Assembly: GCA_021613535.1 (NCBI GenBank)
Contig: CP075494.1
Location: 4,712,001-4,776,000, forward strand
DNA length: 64,000 nucleotides
Direction: 5' to 3'
Origin: Adineta vaga
Taxonomy: Eukaryota > Rotifera
Shown: piece after piece, positions 56,505-64,000 of the stretch
How positions within the stretch are numbered: position 1 is the stretch's first letter
How the letters are laid out: every line of letters starts with the position of its first letter
Translations under genes and position numbers: made by a program
Notes under the pieces: generated by a model
Seen by the model: only the letters and a program-made list of their open reading frames with translations
What the model was told of the DNA's origin: nothing
The model's database searches: none

Positions 56505-58455
56505 ATGTCTATGGATAAATACAGCAATCGAACACAAGGAGTCTACAAAATGCTTCGAGTTTCAGACATTGAAATGCGTCCATCTTATTGTCTAAGACTT
56601 ATAACTGGATTCGAAGACAAACCGATCGTTTCTCTTGAAGATGCAGTTAAACCACTTCTTTCTATTCTACCAGCGGTAGATATGCATGCATACGCGGCTA
56701 AACAACTTTGTAAAAAACCACCACCTGATGGACTAACTATTGATGAATCTGCTTCAATTATGCTCTACTCAATGGGTTGGCAACCATTGACCGAAAGTCT
56801 ATCTTATGCATTAAATTCTACAATAGGTCCTGGAAGACCTGAAGAATTGGAGATTTGGCATGATTATTTGAAATTATTTCTCACCGCTCTTTCACGTCTT
56901 CCACCTGCTGAATGTACTGTTTATCGTGCCGTTAATTTTGATGTGAGTCCCTACTATGTTCAAGGTAACTGTTTTACGTGGCGAGGCTTTTCATCCTGTA
57001 CGAATTCTCGTAGTGTCTTTCAATCTGAATATATTCAACCAGATTCTCCCAGACGATCAATTTTTTCAATCAAATGTCAAACAGCAAGAGATATTACTCA
57101 ACACTGTTATCTTTCAAATGAATCTGAATTTATTTTACTTCCTGATACAAGATTAGGAAATCACGGAATTATTTTTCAATCCGATGATTTATGTATATTC
57201 AGTCTAGAAGAATATAAATCACCGATAATTTTTAATTGTAAATTTTATGGTAAGTAGGAATAATAAAAATCAAAAGAAAATATAGGAATTTTTTTTCTTT
57301 TTTCATTTTTTAGATGAAAGACTTGGATTATCATTTTCGGATACTGATGAATCCAATCCAGAGGTGACACAATACATAATTAAACACACGAGTGCGCGCG
57401 TCGATCAGAATCTATTAACTACTCAAGATTCTACTTCTGATTCAAGCTTAACAGTACAAATTGATACTTCTGGAAAGAAAAAATGGAAACAAAATGGTAT
57501 TACTATCGCTGGAGGAAACGGTGAAGGTTCGAAACTTGATCAGCTATTCTGTCCATCAGCGATATATATTCATGATGATCAAACTTTATACATTGTTGAT
57601 AGTCATAATCATCGTATCGTTGCATGGAAATCTGGTGCATCAAAGGGTGAATTAGTTGCCGGTGGTCTTAATATGAAATCGAAAGTCAATCAATTGGATA
57701 AACCAGTGGATATTGCTTTTGATAGAAAAACGAATAGTTTTATTATTGCTGATTCAGGAAATAATAGAGTTGTGCGTTGGTCTCTAGGTGCTGCAGAAGG
57801 TGATCCTTATATTCATGACATTCAATGTACGGCTGTAGCAATCGATGAGCATGGGTATCTTTATGTATGTGATGAGCAGGATAATTGTGTTCGACGATGG
57901 TTAATGAAGAAGAATGATGGAACAGCGAACGAAAGAAGTGGATATGTTTTCTTCTTGGATGAAGGAAGACATGATGTAAGACCATGGCAAATGGATAAAG
58001 GTTGTGCTGAAATTGTAGCTGGTGGAAATGGACGAGGACAACATGTTAGTCAATTGAGCGAACCTAATCGTATATTTATCGATCACGAGGAATCAATTTA
58101 TGTAACTGATCGAGACAATCATCGTGTTATGAAATGGAAGAAAGGCGCAACAGCAGGTATTGTTGTTGCAGGTGGTCATGGTCAAGGAGCTTCTCTAAAA
58201 CAATTGTCAGACCCACAGGGAATCTTTGTTGATGAACTAGGTGATGTTTACGTAGTTGATACTGCCAATTGTCGCGTTGTTTGTTGGCCGAAAGGAGCTG
58301 AACAAGGATATGTTGTTGTTGGTAATAATGGTGAAGGAGCACAAGCAGATCAGTTGCATCATCCTCAATCTATTACATTTGATCAAGAAGGAAATCTTTA
58401 TGTCGCTGATTCTCTTAATCATCAAATTAAAAAATTCAATCTTGTTCAAAGTTAA
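56505..58455 (+). CDS. ADP-ribosyltransferase fused to NHL-repeat propeller
   Basis: Two exons (56505-57249 and 57314-58455; 64-nt phase-1 intron) give 628 residues. The first 250 residues are an arginine-type mono-ADP-ribosyltransferase with the R-S-E triad: R141 in TVYRAV, the STS-like segment FSSCTNS (162-168), and E206-S-E208 in NESEFILLP. Exon 2 encodes about six NHL-type repeats with the pattern VAGGNGxGxxxxQLxxPxxIxxD and YVxDxxNHRVxxW, forming a beta-propeller. There is no signal peptide. The intron sits exactly at the domain border, as expected for a fusion by exon joining. Role: modification of an arginine substrate bound by the propeller, inferred. Confidence 0.85.
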
Positions 58456-58996
58456 GACTATTTAGTTTGTACGAGATTTATGGAGAAAAAATAACTTTTT
58501 GTCGCTTTTAAGTCATCTAATTCATCAATAAATGTAGTAATTTTAAATATTTTTAACGTTTAGTAACGTATATGAGTATCTAAAACGTCTCGATATTTTC
58601 AATAAGAGTACTAACTAAAAGGTTTGCTTTAAATTGTTTTCAGGATTCTAATATTAACATGACTATAGTCTCTGCTTCAGCGAAACAGAAAGACTGATGA
58701 CGAATACCATTTCAAACAAACAATACTTGAAAAAAAGGAAGAGATTCTTTTGACATATACGCGTACTTATCATATATATATATAGAATACATGACTTTTC
58801 TACTTTAAATAACAGAACTTATAATACGATGACGTTATTACGTTATAATTAGTTACAAAAGATTTATTCATTTGATGAATAGATCTTATGTATATTTTGG
58901 AAACTATGATTCATAATTTCTCTCTTTCTCTATACAACACTGATATAAAATGCTCCTATTTAGCGATAGAATCGTTACTATTTCTCAGTTGCCAAA
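58456..58996. other. Intergenic, no gene seen
   Basis: AT-rich gap of 541 bp. An ATATATATATATA run lies near 58772-58783. Nothing else is recognisable. Confidence 0.35.
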
Positions 58997-60106
58997 ATGA
59001 TACAAACCTGGATTATTCGTCTGTTTTCTTTGCTTTTGATTGTTCACAGTACATACCAAACTTTGTATTCCTGCGATCCAAATTCTCCTTGTGGTTGCTC
59101 TCAAAATTTTGTTTCAACAAATGCTGCCTCTAACACATGGTCTTGAGCAGTATCGCTTAAACTTGGAGATTACATATGTGGTGATACTATTATTCATGAA
59201 TCTTACATTATGACAGCAGCCCATTGTCTTGCTCATGATTTTCAACTATGGGATATAACAGTTTTTGCTGTTTCGCTAAAACTTTGGAAAGGTCTATCGA
59301 ATTCGATCACGAAAATCATTAAGCGTCCAGACTACAATGCCAAGTTGCATACCAATGATATTGCCATATTGAAGTTAGCTACTCCATCGGATTTATCACG
59401 CAAATGATCTGGCAAAAGTCTGTTTACCATCAATATTTGTTGGAACAGAAGAATATCCTACATCAGGTACTAAATTATTGACAGTCGGCTGGGGTACACT
59501 TTCATCAGGTGGAGATCTTCCAGATTATTTACAACAAGTGACAATAGAAGCGGTTGGTTCACAAACGATATATTGTCAAAATATTATTTCAAATCTAGCT
59601 CTTCAATTGTGTGCAGGAACAATGCCTGGCGGTGGTAAAGGTAAGTTTGATTTAACTGTCTAATAATAGTCGTATTACATAATTACAGAGGAAAGAGAAC
59701 TATGTATGATAAAATCTTTGTTTTTAGATACATGTCAAGGCGATTCTGGTGGTCCTTTGATGGTGTTCAATTCGAATCGACAATGGGAAATAGTCGGAGT
59801 TGTCAGCTATATGGTAACCGGTGCGCCTTACCACGTTTTCCTGGCGTTTATACTCGCGTATCATCCTATTCGAATTGGATCAATGAAACAATTCCAAAAA
59901 GTTTACGGTCAGCAACGCCATGGACAACGACAACGTCAACAACAACTACAACAACTGCAATAATATCTTCTGCAGCATTCATAACACCATCAACAACTAC
60001 TGAAAAGACGACCGAAAGACCGTTTGGTAACTCACCAGATCCCATACGATTCAACATCGGTTTCGTTTTTTTCCTTTTTGCTTTTTCTATTCAAATGTTC
60101 ATTTAA
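58997..60106 (+). pseudogene. Trypsin-like serine protease pseudogene
   Basis: A signal peptide and a Cys-rich start are followed by an in-frame TGA at 59144-59146 (after NTWS, where relatives have WAV). Further on are TAAHC with the His, NDIAIL with the Asp, and, after a frame change near 59399, LAKVCLPS and VGWGTLSSGGDLP. A 64-nt or longer intron joins GGGK to DTCQGDSGGP with the Ser; then another frame change near 59810 before RFPGVYTRVSSYSNWI. A Thr-rich stalk and hydrophobic end suggest the ancestor was membrane-anchored. The activation motif IVGG is missing. One nonsense codon and two frameshifts make a working enzyme impossible without sequence errors. Confidence 0.75.
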
Positions 60107-60634
60107 TAATTCTGTATGATCGATTAAATATGAAAGAAATTGAAATATGATTCGTGATTTAAACTTCAAGTATACATTCTGTTATTGTTTATCAAGTAGT
60201 GAGATTTTTCGCGGAAGAAAATTTATTGACACACTCGTTCTATATTATCTATGATAAATAGAAAAACAAAAACATAGTCATATATCTATAGTATTGTTGG
60301 CGACTATTTGTAGAGAACTTTTTATCATTTGTGTTTGAATTTATGATAAAAAATGTCTATTTTTTCATGGAGTAAATGTGATCAAATACGTTGAATCATT
60401 TTTATTCGGTGGCCGACGTAAACCTGAATCACTCTGACAATCATAGACATCTCCAGTTAAAACTGAAGCTAAAAATGCCTGGTAATGACCATTTGATGAT
60501 TTAACTTATAGATATTTGCGAGAGTACATCAATATGAATTGAGAGTGATTTATTTGGAAAGGAAAAAAAAGTATGGCAATCTATTGTTATGAACGGAAAA
60601 AGGTTTGATTGTTTTGTTAAATATAAGAAAAGAT
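60107..60634. other. Intergenic, no gene seen
   Basis: AT-rich gap between the protease pseudogene and the EF-hand gene end. No gene, RNA or repeat seen. Confidence 0.35.
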
Positions 60635-61608
60635 TTATTCGCTGCCACCGCCAAATATTCCATTCAAGATCGAATTGCTCTTACATCTAAAGAAAAAGTA
60701 TCTTTAAAAATGAAAAACGATTAAGCAAACAGTATTGATTATACCCATCGACGAATTGTTGTCTGTTCAATTTTTGTCCTTTATCAACACCGAACAAAGC
60801 AAAGATATCAGATGTAATTTGTGTTACATCTAGTTGCGCTGCTTCTTCCTTACTAAGACCCAGTTTTATCTAAAGAAAAAACATTATCAAGAAGCAAATC
60901 AAAAGCAATCTTACTCCTTTCTCTAAAAAATCTGTCACTTCATTGAAGCTAACATGTTGATCACCTGATATATCGATCCTGCATACACAACATAAAGAAA
61001 TCTTAGTATCTTTCATTTATAAACTATACTATAATAAACCCTACATATCAAATGCAAATTGAAGTGTACTATCTGGATTATTTTTATTTCCCATACAGCT
61101 AGCTAATACAAATTCAGTAAAATCAATGGAACCATCATGATTCGCATCGCATATAGCAAAGACATTCCTACAAATAATTTCATTTTCTAACGCTTTAAGA
61201 TACGAGAAAATCTTCCAAACATACTCGACCATTAAAGCAAGTCCTTCTTCATTTCCAACCAATTGCTTGTAATATTTACAGAATTGTTCTTTATTTATTT
61301 TACCTGTTCCATTTTCATCTCCTATTTGAAATGACTTAAAATCGAAAGAGATAGTATTGATGAAAAAAAAATCCTTTTCTTTTATACTTACTTCATACAA
61401 TTCTCGTATTTCTAGATAAAGAAAAAGAAGTCAAAAATACTATACTACGATTATTTGTTACTTTTATTTACCTTGTTCACTCAATTTGGAATTGGCCTTG
61501 AGTACAGCAATTTCTAATAGAAAATACAATTTTTTCTCAAATCTATGACTTGGAAAAAATGGAAATACCTGAATCTTGAAGTTTTTTCGAATGTTGCTTG
61601 TTTGACAT
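60635..61608 (-). CDS. Neuronal-calcium-sensor-like EF-hand protein
   Basis: Eight exons on the minus strand: 61608-61569, 61513-61472, 61411-61392, 61334-61204, 61167-61045, 60978-60915, 60869-60745, 60686-60635. They sum to 597 nt, 198 residues. Exons 4 and 5 are separated by a 36-nt segment that is in frame, so an unspliced form (210 residues) is also possible. EF-hand loops: DENGTGKINKEQF, DANHDGSIDFTEF and DISGDQHVSFNE are complete-looking; a fourth, around FGVDKGQKLNRQQF, lacks several ligands. The end FVDGCKSNSILNGIF fits the C-terminus of sensor proteins. It lacks a Gly at position 2 for myristoylation (starts MSNKQ). Role: calcium-dependent regulation, partner unknown. Confidence 0.7.
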
Positions 61609-62660
61609 CTTACTATAGTAATAATTTAGATGCAAAAATCAATGGGTTTTTATAGATTCAGACTAAATAAGAAGTAATTTTCTACGCAGTTGCTTTTTCT
61701 TTGCCGTTAGTTAACAATGAAATCTTACAAATGACAGATTTGATTGAGAATCACATCAAAACATCAATTTTGAGATGAATTTAAAACTGCGCATCTATTC
61801 CATTCATAACGAATTCTAAAGCAATAATCGAACTGTAGAGAACTAAAAACTAGGTATATTAATTTTGAAAATCAACAAGAATTGTTTCTTTCGAATCTTG
61901 AAATGTTGAGATATACTTTGTAGAAGATAAATTGTTCCATAAATAATTCGTCGATCAGAACTATTTATATATGAATAACTTTCATATTGCTTCCATCATT
62001 TAAATAAAACCATAGTAGAACAATAAATTCTACACAATCAAAAAAAGAAAGCATATTTGTAGGAATCCTTAGTGCGATTTCGAACGATATAAAATGAATG
62101 TTAAAATTCCAAGACCAAATCTAAGTATTGCACATGTGACAGAACTTGCAAGATAGGATGAAATTATTTATGTCTGAATATGATTTTTGTTTCATCTGAA
62201 TAAAATTATTTGATAACATATGTATGTTTTTGAAGGATAGTTAGATGGATGAAGAAAGAAAGTTTCTTTTAAAATGATGTTATTGCTCGATTCGATACGT
62301 TACTGTGTGACTACTCATTTTACCTTATCAGATTTGCCATTGTATTATTCATCCGTTCTTATCAATCCTTTGTTTTTTCCCTTCACTTTTTCAGAGTTTA
62401 ATTCCCTGTGTGTCACAGAATCTGCTTGCTGTCAAGCTTCTTTTTGTTAGTTCAATATTTATTAATCTTTATGAGTAAGCGTATCTGAACCATTTATTAA
62501 GGAAAACATTTGAATTTACTTTTGCGGAAGATTTTGGACAGTGGTATCGTATAATATAAATGTTTATTCAAAACAAAAAGAATACATCTTATTTATTATC
62601 AGATATAAAAGTAGATTACAATTCATAGGTTTAATAAATGAAAACCATATGTATCGTGTG
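61609..62660. other. Intergenic, no gene seen
   Basis: About 1 kb of AT-rich sequence between two minus-strand genes. It should include the promoter of the EF-hand gene. Nothing recognisable on either strand. Confidence 0.35.
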
Positions 62661-63644
62661 TTATGCAGTTGTTGATGCTGCTGAATATGCTCGTCGATTT
62701 CTATGATGACGGTAGTAATAAACACCGGTAATTCCTACGATAATGCTAATAATAATAAAACAAGATAGTCGAATTAAAATTTTCGCGGAAAAATTGTTTT
62801 TTCTGATTGATAGGAGGTCTTTTGTCTTTGGTGGTTTTCCCATTGAACTATTTCGTGATGATCGATTTCGACGACGACGTAACCAGCTTACTATTGGTTT
62901 AAAATAATCAAATAAAGTTGCCGTTTCATTCCAAACAAGCCGAAATGTTGATTCATCATTACAATTATCTCTCGTACAAATATATTGAACTGTTTTATAT
63001 TCAATCGATCGAAAATCGATACTTTCCATTTTCATCGATAAATCAATCGTATTCAAATCGAGATCATCTATACAACCTGCTCCAAGCACACTATAATTTC
63101 TCATTGCAGTATATTCAGCAATACATATTCCACTTGAACAATCCGTGGATTTTCCTGCTATATCACATCTACTCGAATGATTGCCAAATGTTAATAAATA
63201 GATCAAATTCATTTGTATAATTTCATGTTTTATCTTAGCTAACCAATGTATCCATTTTTCGATAAACATTCGATCACATAAATTATTTGTCGAACAAGTA
63301 AAATCAATCGTACTTGTAACTGGATTATGTTCTTTCGTTAACGGAAACCATGTTTCGAAACTAATGTAATTCTCGGTAAGGTTTGTTGTTTCACCAAAAT
63401 CAATCGTGATATTACTATTGGCAATATTATATTCAATATAGATAGTAACATGACATACACTATTCTTTTTATATGAGAAGATTGTTTTGTTGTAAAGTTG
63501 TTGAAATGTACTTGAATTGTGAGTTGATAAGAGTTCAGTTCGAGAAATTTCCAAGGAACTATTTGTAATACAAAGTAATGAACATATGTTTTGTAGAGAG
63601 ATGAGAATCAATAATAGAATGATGAAAATGTTAAAAATTAGCAT
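62661..63644 (-). CDS. Single-pass Cys-rich membrane protein, unknown function
   Basis: An intronless minus-strand frame of 327 residues: signal peptide about 1-23, an ectodomain with many N-glycosylation sites and paired Cys (FTCSTNNLCDRMF, CSSGICIAEY, YICTRDNCND), a basic juxtamembrane stretch (LRRRRNRSSRN), a TM helix about 287-309 (LIRLSCFIIISIIVGITGVYYY) and a short basic, Ser/Ala-rich cytosolic end. The C-x4-CxxxF and CNDxS patterns recall Ly6/three-finger-like ectodomains, but I cannot assign the family. Function unknown. Confidence 0.6.
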   Translation of the reverse strand: MLIFNIFIILLLILISLQNICSLLCITNSSLEISRTELLSTHNSSTFQQLYNKTIFSYKKNSVCHVTIYIEYNIANSNITIDFGETTNLTENYISFETWFPLTKEHNPVTSTIDFTCSTNNLCDRMFIEKWIHWLAKIKHEIIQMNLIYLLTFGNHSSRCDIAGKSTDCSSGICIAEYTAMRNYSVLGAGCIDDLDLNTIDLSMKMESIDFRSIEYKTVQYICTRDNCNDESTFRLVWNETATLFDYFKPIVSWLRRRRNRSSRNSSMGKPPKTKDLLSIRKNNFSAKILIRLSCFIIISIIVGITGVYYYRHHRNRRAYSAASTTA

Positions 63645-64000
63645 CTTTGTGGTTTATTTTTATTTTGAAAGAACTTTCTTTTTCTTCTTCTTCTTCTTCT
63701 TCTAACATATAAAGGAAGAAATTGAAGGTAAAAATGACATAATAGACAAGAGCATATACAAGAAAGAAAGAGAGATAAGAACAAAATATATAACAGAGAA
63801 TCAAAAGAATGAAGTGCAATTCAGAAGAACAAGCCTGTTTTACTATAACAGAAGAGAGATAAATAAATTATATAACTCTCTAGTCTTTTGTTGTTTTTTT
63901 TATTCAAATAAATGAACGATATATATTTAATGAGAAAAAAATTGACGAAATACTACAATTAATCACTGAACAAACTAAAAAGAAAGTGTTTTGATTTAGA
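63645..64000. other. Intergenic end of window
   Basis: Holds the promoter of the preceding minus-strand gene. A (TTC)n repeat is at about 63684-63702. No gene seen. Confidence 0.35.

Noticed and set aside
1-64000. CRISPR arrays, rRNA genes, bacterial operons or riboswitches
   Set aside because: None seen; the spliceosomal introns and gene content show a eukaryotic nuclear sequence.

Overview
The window looks like nuclear DNA of a bdelloid rotifer (Adineta/Rotaria type); the taxon is inferred. Reasons: AT-rich DNA; genes cut by many very short GT-AG introns (about 36-141 nt, mostly 45-75); metazoan families (intermediate filament with lamin-tail domain, neuronal-calcium-sensor-like EF-hand protein, rhodopsin-like receptors, VWA7/Het-C protein); and, mixed among them, enzymes animals normally lack (GH76 mannanases, a histidine/purine biosynthesis fusion), as expected from the heavy horizontal transfer known in bdelloids. 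Introns inside the foreign-looking genes argue against bacterial contamination. I assembled exons by hand from splice signals and frame.

Layout. 0-5.2 kb: F-box relic, a class-C beta-lactamase-like serine hydrolase, a 1.1-kb terminal-inverted-repeat DNA element, and a membrane-anchored TIR protein. 5.2-13.4 kb: two GH76 paralogues on the minus strand flank an F-box/LRR gene and a PLP-dependent aromatic-amino-acid-type decarboxylase; the 3' parts of the two GH76 genes are almost identical while the 5' parts differ (gene conversion). 13.9-23 kb: a short-chain dehydrogenase, a 1228-residue fusion with P-loop kinase-like, PurC, HisA, HisI, HisE and HisG domains, an ankyrin-ubiquitin fusion, a closely following F-box gene, and a decayed HisE-HisG duplicate.

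23.3-40.5 kb: a VWA7/Het-C gene followed by three near-identical receptor genes. Copies two and three carry decayed 3' ends of the VWA7 gene in front of them, so the unit [VWA7 tail + receptor] was duplicated. Between them lie broken fucosyltransferase-like and PAN/galactose-binding-like genes, a hairpin MITE, a solo LTR, and a large three-module membrane protein. 40.7-46.1 kb: two MACPF (perforin-like) genes and a fourth receptor, all minus strand.

46.1-64 kb: receptor relic, intermediate filament/lamin-tail gene, a probable amidated cysteine-peptide precursor, an LRR-like F-box protein, a secreted haloacid-dehalogenase-like enzyme, an ADP-ribosyltransferase-NHL fusion, a trypsin-like pseudogene with one nonsense and two frameshift lesions, an eight-exon EF-hand gene and a single-pass Cys-rich membrane protein. 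Most genes are independent; evident working links are the paralogous GH76 pair, the MACPF pair, and the successive His-pathway steps inside the fusion. The most novel items are the Pur-His fusion, the peptide precursor, and the transposon-like structures defined by terminal repeats and target duplications.
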